A program made the position numbers and the translations under genes. Positions 6,468-14,666 of a stretch of 36,784 bases of DNA are shown here, one piece after another. The first letter of the stretch is position 1, and every line of letters begins with the position of its first letter. The notes under the pieces are model-generated. The model ran no database searches and had not been told where the DNA came from. It saw only the letters and a program-made list of their open reading frames with translations. This stretch comes from JAWWPY01 sp964412845 (GTDB lineage: Bacteria > Actinomycetota > Actinomycetes > Streptosporangiales > Streptosporangiaceae). Location of the stretch: contig CAYPQM010000057.1 in NCBI GenBank assembly GCA_964412845.1, positions 1 through 36,784 on the forward strand, in the 5' to 3' direction.

Positions 6468-8692
6468 CCCTGGCTCCCTAATACCGGATATCCCAGTGTT
6501 TCCCGCAGCGCCGCGGGCTCGGTGACGGGGACCAGGCAAGTGAAGTTCCGGCAGACATAGGCGGCCGGTGAACCTTTCACCAGGCCCTTGCCCTCAAGCA
6601 ACGGTATAACGCCCTGACCTGCGGATTCACCACCGCCAACCGAATCAGCGTGATCCGGATCAGCACTCTCCGGGCGGCCGCCTCCCGGGCCACCGCCTCC
6701 CGGGCCGCCGCCTCCCGGGCCGCCGCCTCCCGGGCCGCCGCCTCCCGGGCGAGCGTCAGCCGACCCAGCGACAGCCGACCCAGCGACAGCCGCGCCAGCC
6801 AGGCCTGCACCATCCGGCTCACCGCTGCCGAGCGCGATCACCGCCCCGGGTGGCGCCGCTCGCAGCGCGGTGACATGCAAGGCGGCGGTCCTGGCATCGC
6901 CGGGCGGGCCCACCACCGCGATCTCGGCCGGCCCCGAAATGACCGCTTCGGCCACCGCCAGGCCCCAGCCCGCCGCGCGCGGATACCGCGTGGCGATCGG
7001 CGGCAGCACCCCGAGAGCCGCCACGGCCGCCTCCCGGTGCCGGGCCGACCCGCTCAGTGCCGCGTAGCTGAGCAGCGCACCCGCGGCGGCGAAGGCACCC
7101 GACGGAGTGGGCCCGTCGGCCGGGTCGGCGGGCCGGTAGACGAGCTGCTCAGCGTCGTCCGCGGTGTCATACAACCCGCCGGCCCCATCGCCGAACCGGT
7201 CCAGCACGGCCTCAAGCAGCTCCCAGGCCAGATCCGCCCAGCCGAGATCCCCGGTCACCCCGTACAGCGCCAGGAACCCGTCGGCCACGCAGGCGTAGTC
7301 CTCAAGCACTCCCGCGCTGGTCCCGGCCACACCGTCCCGCGACGTCCGGGCCAGCCGGCCATCGGTCAGCTGAACCGTGGCCAGCAAGGTGGCGGCGTCC
7401 TGGGCAGCGGTCACGAATCCTGGCTCCTCGAGCAGCAATCCCGTCTCGGCGAGGGCCGCGATAGCCAACCCGTTCCACGCGGCCACTACTTTGTCATCAC
7501 GGCTGGGAGCAACCCGTTGGTTCCGTTTTGCGCGAAGAATCTCGCGGATGCCTGCCAGCCGCCCCGGATCCTGCGGATCGGCCAGCAGTTGCAGCACCGA
7601 GCGGCCGTCCTCGAACGTGCCCGCCTCGGTGACGGCGAACACCTCCGCCGCGTACGCCCCGTCGTCCGGCCCGAGCGCCTCGGTCAGTTCGGCGGGGGTC
7701 CACGTGTAGAAGAGGCCTTCCGCGCCGTCGCTGTCGGCGTCCAGTGCCGAGGCGAAGCCACCGTCGGCGGTGCGCAGGTCGCTGATCATCCACGCGCACG
7801 TCTCCAGGGCCACCCGGCGGGCCAGCGGCGATCCGGTCCGCCGCCACAGGTGCGCGTAGACCCGGGCGAGCAGCGCATTGTCGTAGAGCATCTTCTCGAA
7901 GTGCGGCACCACCCAGTCCGCGTCCACCGAGTAGCGGGCGAATCCTCCGCCGAGCTGGTCGTAGATGCCGCCGCTGGCCATCGCCTCGGCGGTGACGGCG
8001 GCCATCCGCAGCGCTGGCTCGCCGGCCTCCGGGACCCGCTCGGAGTACCGGAGCAGGAACTCCAGCACCATCGAGGGCGGGAACTTCGGCGCCCTCCCGA
8101 AGCCGCCGCGCGCCGCGTCGTAGTCCTCGGCCAGCGCGGCGACCGCCTGATCGCACACCTCCCGCAGGGCCGCCGGGCCGGCTGGGGCGCTGCCGGTGCG
8201 CCACGGCGCGGCGCGCTCGGCCAGTGCGGCCGCGATGGACTGAGCCTGGCTGGCGACGTTGCCGCGATCCTCCCGCCAGGCCCTCGCCACCCCGGCCACG
8301 AGGCGCTGGAACTGCTCGCGCGGGAAGTAGGTGCCGCAGAAGAACGGCTCACGGTCCGGCGTCATGAAGACCGTCATGGGCCAGCCACCCTGCCCGGTCA
8401 TCGCCTGGGTGGCGGTCATGTACACGGCGTCGACGTCCGGGCGTTCCTCGCGGTCAACCTTGATCGCGACGAGGTTCTCGTTCATCAGGGCCGCGGTCGG
8501 TGTGTGCTCGAAGGACTCATGCGCCATCACATGGCACCAGTGACATGCCGAATAACCCACAGATAGCAACACGGGAACGTCGCGGGCCCGTGCCTCCGTG
8601 AAGGCGGCGTCGCCCCAGGGCCACCAGTCCACCGGGTTGTCCGCGTGCTGCAGGAGGTACGGGCTGGTGGCGTCCTTCAGTCGGTCGGCCAT
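6458..8692 (-). CDS. DUF255 thioredoxin-fold protein (YyaL/SPATA20 family)
   Basis: A 744-residue cytosolic protein. The N-terminus RLKDATSPYLLQHADNPVDW and the thioredoxin-like SVGYSACHWCHVM (CHWC at 50-53) are hallmarks of the family, followed by GQGGWPMTVFMTPD and FCGTYFP. The middle and C-terminal part is an alpha/alpha-barrel-like domain of glycosidase type (GGFGRAPKFP, GGIYDQLGGGFARYSVD, HFEKMLYDNA), and the end AAYVCRNFTCLVPV is typical. The biochemical function of the family is not established. Near the C-terminus sits an inserted low-complexity stretch of AGSAV and PGGGG repeats encoded by 15-bp tandem repeats, which makes the protein longer than usual. The ATG at 8690-8692 begins the conserved region; upstream codons in frame do not look protein-like. 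The AG-rich GGAGGT motif abuts the start codon unusually closely. Confidence 0.9.
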   Translation of the reverse strand: MADRLKDATSPYLLQHADNPVDWWPWGDAAFTEARARDVPVLLSVGYSACHWCHVMAHESFEHTPTAALMNENLVAIKVDREERPDVDAVYMTATQAMTGQGGWPMTVFMTPDREPFFCGTYFPREQFQRLVAGVARAWREDRGNVASQAQSIAAALAERAAPWRTGSAPAGPAALREVCDQAVAALAEDYDAARGGFGRAPKFPPSMVLEFLLRYSERVPEAGEPALRMAAVTAEAMASGGIYDQLGGGFARYSVDADWVVPHFEKMLYDNALLARVYAHLWRRTGSPLARRVALETCAWMISDLRTADGGFASALDADSDGAEGLFYTWTPAELTEALGPDDGAYAAEVFAVTEAGTFEDGRSVLQLLADPQDPGRLAGIREILRAKRNQRVAPSRDDKVVAAWNGLAIAALAETGLLLEEPGFVTAAQDAATLLATVQLTDGRLARTSRDGVAGTSAGVLEDYACVADGFLALYGVTGDLGWADLAWELLEAVLDRFGDGAGGLYDTADDAEQLVYRPADPADGPTPSGAFAAAGALLSYAALSGSARHREAAVAALGVLPPIATRYPRAAGWGLAVAEAVISGPAEIAVVGPPGDARTAALHVTALRAAPPGAVIALGSGEPDGAGLAGAAVAGSAVAGSADARPGGGGPGGGGPGGGGPGGGGPGGGRPESADPDHADSVGGGESAGQGVIPLLEGKGLVKGSPAAYVCRNFTCLVPVTEPAALRETLGYPVLGSQGWV
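6676..6750 (-). repeat. Five 15-bp tandem repeats inside the DUF255 gene
   Basis: Five units of 15 bp (6676, 6691, 6706, 6721, 6736), each ending in CGCCTCCCGGGC on the plus strand; the last three are identical. They are codon-phased and encode PGGGG repeats. Confidence 0.92.
6761..6790 (-). repeat. Two further 15-bp tandem repeats in the DUF255 gene
   Basis: CGACCCAGCGACAGC twice, at 6761-6775 and 6776-6790, encoding the AVAGSAVAGSA stretch next to the PGGGG repeats. Confidence 0.88.
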
Positions 8693-8765
8693 ACCTCCAT
8701 CTTCGCCGAATGCTGTGGGCCTGCGGCACACCGCAGGCCCACAGCCCACTTCGCAACGGCGGAGC

Positions 8766-9155
8766 TCAGCAGTTGCGCAGCGCGGGCGACTGGTTGAGCA
8801 GCTGGGCCCGGGTCGAGATGAACTCCTGGTAAGCCGGGCCATGGTCACCCGGCCGGAACGCGGCGACCCGATGGCAGTTCTGGAACGCGAGCTGGATGCC
8901 GAAGTGGCGTTCCAGGCTGCCACGGATCGCGTCGCTGGCCAGGACCCGCAGCAGCTGACCGCGTTCGGCCTCACCAGGCGGTGGCACCTGGTTGTCGGCA
9001 AACGCGGCGGTACCCGCGTTCAGCCCGTCGGCGAGGCTCGCGATGAGGTCGTAGGCGTAGGGCAGCGAGGTGCGGACGGTGCCCACGAACGCGGCCTCGT
9101 CAACCTCGCCGCTGCGGGCCTGCTCCAGCAGGCCCGCGGAGACATCGAGAGACAT
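8766..9155 (-). CDS. Conserved hypothetical protein
   Basis: A 129-residue protein. I recognise the general sequence type from actinomycetes but can name no domain or function. Visible features are an acidic helical N-terminus, SLPYAYDLIASLADGL, a FADNQVPPP turn, LASDAIRGSLERHFG and LAFQNCHRVAAF, and a C-terminal Cys. No signal peptide or membrane segment is present. The ATG at 9153-9155 has a clear GGAAGGAAGG site upstream. It is transcribed divergently from the zinc operon; a Zur-like box (9225-9243) lies 70 nt from its start, so it might share Zur control, but that is inference. Confidence 0.75.
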   Translation of the reverse strand: MSLDVSAGLLEQARSGEVDEAAFVGTVRTSLPYAYDLIASLADGLNAGTAAFADNQVPPPGEAERGQLLRVLASDAIRGSLERHFGIQLAFQNCHRVAAFRPGDHGPAYQEFISTRAQLLNQSPALRNC

Positions 9156-9224
9156 TGCAGCCTTCCTTCCGGTCAGGGCCCGGCAGCCTCCTGCGCAACA
9201 GCCCAGGTGCCGGACCGGCTAGGA

Positions 9225-9287
9225 GAACATGATTATCATTTTCGCAAGTGGTTTGACAGCTGGAACTCGTAATGGTTATCGTTTTCA
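9225..9287 (+). promoter_or_regulatory. Zur-like boxes and promoter of the zinc uptake operon
   Basis: Two AT-rich Fur/Zur-type sites stand out: GAACATGATTATCATTTTC (9225-9243), with the core ATGAT-T-ATCAT, and AATGGTTATCGTTTTCA (9271-9287), a degenerate copy. Between them is a -35 TTGACA (9253-9258); an 18-bp spacer leads to TATCGT (9277-9282), so the second box covers the -10. With zur as the last gene of the operon this is a classical zinc-repression layout. Confidence 0.75.
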
Positions 9288-9349
9288 TCTAGGAGCTGGG
9301 CGCTCCTGCCTCCCCCGTGCGGATCCCTACCCGAGACGAGAACACCCAG

Positions 9350-10288
9350 ATGCCTGTTCGCAACAGCGCCATGATCGCGGCGCTGTCGATCGCCGTGGCG
9401 ACGCTGAGCGCCGCATGCTCATCCAGCCCCGGGCCAGCCACTGCGGCCGATTCGACCGCAACCATCGTGGCGGTCGGCGCGGAGAACGAGTACGCCAACG
9501 TCATCAGCCAGGTCGGCGGCAAGTACGTGCGCGTCACCGCGATCGCGAGCAACCCCAACACCGATCCGCACAGCTTCGAGGCCAGCGCGAGCGTGGCCCA
9601 GGTCGTCGGCAGTGCGCAACTCGTCGTCCAGAACGGCCTCGGATACGACAGCTACATGAACAAGATCGAGGCCGCGGCGCCGAACGCCAAGCGCAAGGTC
9701 ATCGACGTGCAGAAGCTGCTCGGCCTGCCGGACAGCACCCCCAACCCGCACCTGTGGTACAAACCCAGCACCATGCCGGCGGTGGCCCATGCCATCGCCC
9801 GGGACCTCGCCGCAGCGGCGCCCGCGCACGCCGCGTACTTCACCGCCAACGCCGCTGCGTTCGACCGGTCGCTGCAACCCTGGTACCGCGCGATCGCCCA
9901 GTTCAAGGCGACGTACCCGGGGACCCCAGTGGCCACCACCGAGCCGGTCAGCGACTACATGCTGCAAGCGGCCGGAGCCCGTAACCTCACCCCGTTCGCG
10001 TTCCAGGCGGACATCATGAACGGGGTGGACCCGTCACCGCAGTACGTGTCGCTGCAGGACGACCTCTTCGCCAGCCACAAGGTCAAGGTCTTCGTGTACA
10101 ACCAGCAGGTGACTGATTCACTCACCGACTCGTTCCTCAGCGCGGCCCACCGGGCCGGCGTCCCGGTGGTCGGCGTGTACGAAACCATGCCGACGCCCGG
10201 CTACAGCTACCAGTCATGGATGCTCGCCGAGGTCCGCGCCCTGCGCAACGCCGTGGCCGACAAAGTCTCCACGCAGAAGCTCGGATGA
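9350..10288 (+). CDS. znuA: Zinc/manganese ABC transporter substrate-binding lipoprotein (ZnuA/TroA family)
   Basis: A 312-residue extracytoplasmic lipoprotein that binds the metal and delivers it to the permeases. It has a signal peptide ending in a lipobox LSAAC (Cys23). Cluster A-I metal-binding motifs are present: DPHSFEAS (His74) and NPHLWYKP (His134). At the place where most ZnuA proteins have the third His there is TTEPVSDYML (Glu198), and a further acidic residue is in VYETMP (Glu278). There is no His-rich loop. I chose the ATG at 9350-9352, which puts a normal signal peptide at the N-terminus; a GTG at 9317 is in frame but its AGGAG is 22 nt away. The stop overlaps the ATPase start (ATGA). 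Confidence 0.88.
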   Translation: MPVRNSAMIAALSIAVATLSAACSSSPGPATAADSTATIVAVGAENEYANVISQVGGKYVRVTAIASNPNTDPHSFEASASVAQVVGSAQLVVQNGLGYDSYMNKIEAAAPNAKRKVIDVQKLLGLPDSTPNPHLWYKPSTMPAVAHAIARDLAAAAPAHAAYFTANAAAFDRSLQPWYRAIAQFKATYPGTPVATTEPVSDYMLQAAGARNLTPFAFQADIMNGVDPSPQYVSLQDDLFASHKVKVFVYNQQVTDSLTDSFLSAAHRAGVPVVGVYETMPTPGYSYQSWMLAEVRALRNAVADKVSTQKLG

Positions 10289-11169
10289 TTCGGACGATGA
10301 CGCACCCGCGAGTGACCTCCCCGGGCGACGAGATGCTCGCCGTCGACGGGGTCAGCGTCTGGCTGTCTGGGCGCGAGATCCTGCATGACGTCCGGTTCAC
10401 CCTGCGCCGCGGCGAGTTCGCTGGCCTCATCGGCTCGAACGGCGCCGGGAAAACCACCCTGCTGAAGGTCATCCTCGGCCTACAGGCGCCGGCCGAGGGC
10501 ACGGTGCGGGTGGCCGGGCAGCCGCGCTCACGCCGCAACTCGATGATCGGCTACGTTCCGCAGAAGATCCTGCTCGACCCGGACATGCCGCTGCGCTCCC
10601 GCGACCTGGTCGGCCTGGGACTGGACGGGCACCGGCTCGGCATCCCGCTGCCGTCGCGGAGCCGCCGGGCGCTCATCGACGAGATGCTGGCTGCGGTGGG
10701 CGCCGAGAGTTTTGGCGATGCGCGTGTCGGCACCCTGTCCGGGGGCGAGCAGCAACGCGTGCTGATCGCGCATGCCTTGATCAGCCGACCCGGGCTCCTG
10801 CTCTTGGATGAGCCCTTGGCCAACCTCGACATCCGCAGCGAGCAGGAGATCGTGGAACTCCTCGCCCGGGTGGCGAAAGAGCAGCAGATCGCCGTCCTGA
10901 TCTCGGCGCACGAAATCAACCCGCTGCTCCCCGTCATGGACCGGGTCGTCTACATGGCGGCGGGCAAGGCTGCCAACGGGACCGCCGACGAGGTCATCCG
11001 GTCGGACGTCCTCAGCGAGCTCTACGGCCACCACGTCGACGTGATTCATGTGCATGACCGGATCCTGGTCGTCGCCGGGCGCGGCGCGGCGCTCGGCAAC
11101 GTGCACCACGACGACCTCACCGTCGAGCACGACGAGCAGGCGGGCGCCCCCCTCACCGGCGGCGCGTGA
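10285..11169 (+). CDS. znuC: Zinc ABC transporter ATPase
   Basis: A 294-residue cytosolic ATP-binding subunit. Walker A GSNGAGKTT, Q-loop YVPQK, signature LSGGEQQRV, Walker B LLLLDEPLANLD and the switch His in ISAHE are all intact. The C-terminal extension is rich in His and Asp (GHHVDVIHVHD, NVHHDD), which could sense or buffer metal; this is inference. The ATG at 10285-10287 overlaps the znuA stop in an ATGA arrangement, so the two are translationally coupled. It should energise the two permeases that follow. Confidence 0.92.
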   Translation: MIRTMTHPRVTSPGDEMLAVDGVSVWLSGREILHDVRFTLRRGEFAGLIGSNGAGKTTLLKVILGLQAPAEGTVRVAGQPRSRRNSMIGYVPQKILLDPDMPLRSRDLVGLGLDGHRLGIPLPSRSRRALIDEMLAAVGAESFGDARVGTLSGGEQQRVLIAHALISRPGLLLLDEPLANLDIRSEQEIVELLARVAKEQQIAVLISAHEINPLLPVMDRVVYMAAGKAANGTADEVIRSDVLSELYGHHVDVIHVHDRILVVAGRGAALGNVHHDDLTVEHDEQAGAPLTGGA

Positions 11170-11175
11170 TCGGCA

Positions 11176-12114
11176 GTGGGTCACCTCCTGCGGGCCGTCA
11201 TCGAACCGGGCTTCTTCCAGAGCGCGCCGGTCCGGCTGGCGCTGCTCTTCGGCGGCGTGGTCGCCGTGGTGTCCGGGATCGTCGGCTCGTTCGCGGTCAT
11301 CCGGGGGCAGTCCTACGCCGGGCACGCGCTCGGCGACATCAGCGTCACCGGCGGGTCGGCGTCCTATCTCATCGGCATCAGTCCGCTGCTGGGTTTCGTC
11401 GGTGTCGGCGTGCTGGCGGCGGGGGTCATGGACATGATCGGAGTCCGCCGGCAAGGCGGACGTGACCTGGCCACTGGCATCGTCCGCGGGGCGAGCCTGG
11501 GCCTCGCGGCCCTGTTCCTGTACTGGGACACCACGCACACCAACACCACGGGTGCGACGATCACCATCCTGTTCGGATCCATCTTCACCGTCAGCAGTTC
11601 GATACTCCCGGTCGTCGCGCTGCTCAGCGTGACCGGCCTGGGCATCGTCGGGGTGCTGTACCGCCCGCTGCTGCTGAGTTCGGTCAGCACCGACCTGGCG
11701 CAGGTCCGGGGCATCCCGGTCCGGCTGGCCGGACTGGGATGCCTGGTGGCGATCTCCGTCGCCGTGTCGCTGTCGGCCATGACCATCGGTACGATCCTGA
11801 GCACGGCGCTGCTGATCGGGCCCGCGGCCACCGGCCTGCGGCTGACCAGCAAGCCGGGCCTGGCCATGACCTGGGCCGCCGTGATCGGCGTGGCCGCCAC
11901 CTGGCTCGGCGTCCTGCTCGCCTACGACAGCTTCTACTGGACGTCGGCCCGGCACGGCTGGCCGGTCAGTTTCTTCGTCGTGACGCTTATCTTCCTCTGC
12001 TACGTCCTCGCCCGCCGGCCCGCCGCGGGAAAGGCGAAGCGTCCCGGGGCGCCGCACCGGGCCAGGGCTGCGGGCGGGCTCGCGGCCGCGGCCCGCGGAT
12101 CAGAGCCGGGGTAG
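11176..12114 (+). CDS. znuB: Zinc ABC transporter permease, first
   Basis: A 312-residue inner-membrane permease of the ABC-3 (ZnuB/TroC) family with about eight hydrophobic segments. The VIRGQSYAGHALGDISVTGGSASYLIG segment near residue 43 is typical of the family. It has a GTG start at 11176-11178, 6 nt after znuC, and ends with a charged Lys/Arg/Ala-rich cytosolic tail. Together with the next gene it should form a heterodimeric channel. Confidence 0.88.
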   Translation: MGHLLRAVIEPGFFQSAPVRLALLFGGVVAVVSGIVGSFAVIRGQSYAGHALGDISVTGGSASYLIGISPLLGFVGVGVLAAGVMDMIGVRRQGGRDLATGIVRGASLGLAALFLYWDTTHTNTTGATITILFGSIFTVSSSILPVVALLSVTGLGIVGVLYRPLLLSSVSTDLAQVRGIPVRLAGLGCLVAISVAVSLSAMTIGTILSTALLIGPAATGLRLTSKPGLAMTWAAVIGVAATWLGVLLAYDSFYWTSARHGWPVSFFVVTLIFLCYVLARRPAAGKAKRPGAPHRARAAGGLAAAARGSEPG

Positions 12115-12119
12115 CGGAC

Positions 12120-12977
12120 ATGTTCTCGGGATTCATGCTGAACACCTGGGTGGTAGCGACCATCGTCGCGGTGGTGGCCGGGGTGGTGGGATTCTTCATC
12201 GTGCTGCGCGGCTCGGCGTTCGTCGCCGACGCGGTGCCGCAGGGCGCCTTCGCCGGAGCCGCGGGGGCCAGCCTGATCGGGCTCAACACCCTGGTCGGAC
12301 TGGGGGTGGCCTCCCTCATCGGCGCGCTCGGCATCGGCTGGCTCGGCCGCCGTGGCCGGCGCGACGTGGCCACCGCCCTGGCGCTGGTCGTGATGCTGGG
12401 CCTGGGCGCGCTGTTCCTCAGCTTCAGCGTGCAGTACGCGCCGGAGATCTACTCGCTGCTGTTCGGCGAGGTGCTCGGGGTCAGTGTCAACGAGATAACG
12501 CCCATCGCGGTGCTGGGCGCGCTCTCCGTCGCCACGATCCTCGTCGTGTACCGCCCCCTGCTGCTGGCGTCGGTCATGCCGGAACTCGCCGAGGCACGCG
12601 GAGTGCGCAGCGGGCGGATGGAAATGTGCTTCCTGGTGGTGGTCGCCCTGGCCACGAGCATGACGCTGCCAGTGGTCGGAGCGCTGCTGATCTTCAGCCT
12701 GATGATCGGGCCGCCCGCCGCGGCCCGGTCGATCACCGACCGGCCGCTGTGGGCCATGGCCCTGTCCGTCGTCATCGCCCTCGCCGTGGTGTGGGCGGCG
12801 ATCGCCGCGTCCTACGAGACGAACTGGCCGGTGGGGTTCTTCGTGGGGATCCTCGGCGCCGGCTGCTACGCCGCCGGGCGGGGCTGGGCGGCCTGGCGCG
12901 GGACCTGGATCGCGGCGTCAGGCGCCGTCCGCGAGGCTGGGGAGCATGGGCGGGAGACTGCTAATGTGCGGATGTGA
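12120..12977 (+). CDS. Zinc ABC transporter permease, second
   Basis: A 285-residue ABC-3 family permease with a similar layout to the previous gene: FIVLRGSAFVADAVPQGAFAGAAGASLIG near the N-terminus, GALLIFSLMIGPPAAAR in the conserved late loop, and about eight hydrophobic segments. The ATG at 12120-12122 is 5 nt after the first permease; the long open frame upstream of it belongs to another reading frame of the first permease. Its TGA overlaps the GTG of zur. A pair of distinct permeases, rather than one ZnuB homodimer, is common in actinomycetes. Confidence 0.88.
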   Translation: MFSGFMLNTWVVATIVAVVAGVVGFFIVLRGSAFVADAVPQGAFAGAAGASLIGLNTLVGLGVASLIGALGIGWLGRRGRRDVATALALVVMLGLGALFLSFSVQYAPEIYSLLFGEVLGVSVNEITPIAVLGALSVATILVVYRPLLLASVMPELAEARGVRSGRMEMCFLVVVALATSMTLPVVGALLIFSLMIGPPAAARSITDRPLWAMALSVVIALAVVWAAIAASYETNWPVGFFVGILGAGCYAAGRGWAAWRGTWIAASGAVREAGEHGRETANVRM

Positions 12978-13399
12978 CACCGGTGCCTGCTAAGCCTCCG
13001 CTTGGCGGCACCCGGGTCCGCGGGACCCGGCAGGCGGAGCTCCTTTCCGCGGCGCTCGACGGCCTGCCCGGCTTCTGCAGTGCCCAGCAGATCCACGCCG
13101 AGTTGCGCCGCCGGGGCGAGCACATCGGCCTCACCACCGTCTACCGGCACCTGCAGGTGCTCAGCGAGGACGGCCGGGTCGACACCATCCGCGACCCCAG
13201 CGGCGAGACGCTCTACCGCCGGTGCGCGAGCCACGCGCACCACCACCACCTGACCTGCCGCGAATGCGGGTGCAGCGTGGAGGTCGAGGGACGCGCCGTG
13301 GAGCGATGGGCCGAGCAGGTCGCCGCCGAGGCGGGCTTCACCGCGGTGGATCACACGGTCGAGATGTTCGGCCTGTGCCCGCGCTGCGGAGCAGCGTGA
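12974..13399 (+). CDS. zur: Zinc uptake regulator, Fur family
   Basis: A 141-residue Fur-family repressor. The N-terminal winged helix includes GFCSAQQIHAELRRRGEHIGLTTVYRHLQVL; the C-terminal part has the HHHHLTCRECG segment and CPRCG, giving the two CxxC pairs of the structural zinc site. In zinc-replete cells such proteins bind boxes like those at 9225-9287. The GTG start (12974-12976) overlaps the stop of the second permease (GTGA). Being last in the operon it would be autoregulated. Confidence 0.9.
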   Translation: MTPVPAKPPLGGTRVRGTRQAELLSAALDGLPGFCSAQQIHAELRRRGEHIGLTTVYRHLQVLSEDGRVDTIRDPSGETLYRRCASHAHHHHLTCRECGCSVEVEGRAVERWAEQVAAEAGFTAVDHTVEMFGLCPRCGAA

Positions 13400-13449
13400 C
13401 CAGCTAGGGATCATCCTGGCGATATGAGCGCGCAACTGACGATTCCGAC

Positions 13450-13505
13450 TTGACCGTTCACGTATAGTGACGGTATGACGTTCGTTACTGAACGTGCTGT
13501 AATGA
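13450..13505 (+). promoter_or_regulatory. Promoter region with inverted repeat before the DsbA-like gene
   Basis: TTGACC (13450-13455) and TATGAC (13474-13479) are 18 bp apart. A perfect inverted repeat ACGTTC-gttact-GAACGT spans 13478-13495, and a bulged repeat CCGTtCAC/GTGACGG covers 13454-13473. A second option is TAATGA (13500-13505), 7 nt before the GTG, as in a leaderless transcript. The repeats suggest control by a dimeric regulator that I cannot name. Confidence 0.4.
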
Positions 13506-13512
13506 CTCCAAA

Positions 13513-14235
13513 GTGTCACTAGTGGACGCCCCGCTTCTGGCGCCGCAGCACCGACGGGGACGGGATCTGAGCATCGTCGCCATCGTGGCGCTGATCGTGG
13601 TCGCCGTGGCGGCCGGACTCCTGGCCCAGCGCAGCCGCGCGACCGCGGCCGATGCCAGCTACCACGGCCCGTTTGCGCCGGTCACCCTGACCGCCGGGGA
13701 CACGGTGACCATGGCCCAGCCCGGCATCGCCGCGCCGGTCCTCGTCATCTACGAAGATTTCCAGTGCCCTATCTGCCACGACTTCGAGCTGGCCAACGGC
13801 GGCGCGGTCGAGAAGCTCGCCGACCAGGGCCAGGTCAAGGTCGTGTACCAGCTATTCACGATCTTCGTGGGCAGCCAGCCACGCCAGGCGAACTCCACCC
13901 GGGCCTGGGCGGCGGCACGATGCGTGCCCGCCGGGTCGTGGCTGCGATACCACGACCTCCTCTATGCCCACCAGCCAGCGGAGACCGCGGGAGACGGGTT
14001 CGCGGTCACCGAGTTGCTGGCGCTCGGCAGGCGCATCGGACTCACCAGCAGCAGCTTTACCCAGTGCGTCGCGTCGCAGCGCTACGCGGCCCAGATCGTG
14101 CCGATCAGCAACCGGCTCATCAAGGACGGCGTCAATGAGACGCCCGTGGTGACGCTCAACGGGCGGCGGGTCAGCCTGACAACCCTCGTGTCGCCCAGCG
14201 ACGCCCTGGCCCGCGCGATCCGTGCGGCACACTGA
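13513..14235 (+). CDS. Membrane-anchored DsbA-like thiol protein
   Basis: A 240-residue protein with an N-terminal membrane anchor (about 18-38) and an extracytoplasmic thioredoxin fold of the DsbA_2/thioredoxin_4 type. The active site is CPIC in VIYEDFQCPICHDFE (about residues 84-87), and the cis-Pro loop is NETPVVTLNGRRV. It probably forms or isomerises disulfides in exported proteins, or keeps a metal-binding partner in the correct redox state. The GTG at 13513 has no ribosome-binding site; it may be leaderless, and a GTG at 13522 is an alternative. It follows zur by 113 nt with its own promoter-like region. fucU begins 5 nt after its stop. Confidence 0.85.
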   Translation: MSLVDAPLLAPQHRRGRDLSIVAIVALIVVAVAAGLLAQRSRATAADASYHGPFAPVTLTAGDTVTMAQPGIAAPVLVIYEDFQCPICHDFELANGGAVEKLADQGQVKVVYQLFTIFVGSQPRQANSTRAWAAARCVPAGSWLRYHDLLYAHQPAETAGDGFAVTELLALGRRIGLTSSSFTQCVASQRYAAQIVPISNRLIKDGVNETPVVTLNGRRVSLTTLVSPSDALARAIRAAH

Positions 14236-14240
14236 GCGGC

Positions 14241-14666
14241 ATGCTGCGCTCTCCGCTCATTCATCCCCCGCTGCTGGCCGCGCTGGGCGCCGCCGGGCAC
14301 GGCGCCCGGGTCCTCATCGCCGACGCCAACTACTCACACAGCACGAACATCAGCCCGCAGGCGGCCCTCATCCACCTGAACCTCAGGCCGGGGCTGGTCA
14401 CCGTGGATCAGGTGCTCGAACCCGTGCTGGCTTCTGTTCCGGTCGAAGCGGTTACGGTCATGCGCCCCGACGACGGGAGCACCCCGGCCGTTTTCGCCCG
14501 CTACCGCCAACTGCTCGGCGAGGACCTGCCGCTGCAGCCACTGGGGCGGCTCGATTTCTACGCCGCGTGCCGGCAGAGCGACCTGGCCGTGTGCGTCGCC
14601 ACGGGCGATGACCGTCTCTACGCCAACGTCCTGCTGACCATCGGCTTCATCACGCCCTCCGGGTGA
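14241..14666 (+). CDS. fucU: RbsD/FucU-family sugar mutarotase
   Basis: A 141-residue cytosolic enzyme, normal length for FucU. The N-terminus LIHPPLLAALGAAGHGARVLIADANYSH carries the family GHG-x-x-(I/V)-x-I-x-DAN motif with the catalytic His, and DDRLYANVLLTIG closes the protein. These enzymes interconvert the anomers of L-fucose (FucU) or D-ribose (RbsD). The downstream L-fuconate pathway genes make fucose the better guess. It is 5 nt after the DsbA-like gene, on the same strand, so it is probably cotranscribed with that gene rather than with the fucose operon. Its 3' end overlaps lutC, which is convergent, by 17 nt. Confidence 0.85.
   Translation: MLRSPLIHPPLLAALGAAGHGARVLIADANYSHSTNISPQAALIHLNLRPGLVTVDQVLEPVLASVPVEAVTVMRPDDGSTPAVFARYRQLLGEDLPLQPLGRLDFYAACRQSDLAVCVATGDDRLYANVLLTIGFITPSG

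Noticed and set aside
6676..6790. CRISPR-like repeat array
   Set aside because: Units are 15 bp, directly adjacent without spacers and in frame inside a gene.
6650..8566. 638-codon plus-strand open frame over the DUF255 gene
   Set aside because: Antisense shadow; its repeated Ala-Ser-Arg stretch is just the complement of the 15-bp repeats.
8693..9001. N-terminal extension of the DUF255 protein
   Set aside because: The 103 extra codons overlap the coding region of the neighbouring hypothetical gene and show Ser/Arg-rich shadow composition.
10528..12057. 509-codon minus-strand open frame over the zinc operon
   Set aside because: Spans two real genes on the other strand and has the charged, repetitive composition of a shadow frame.
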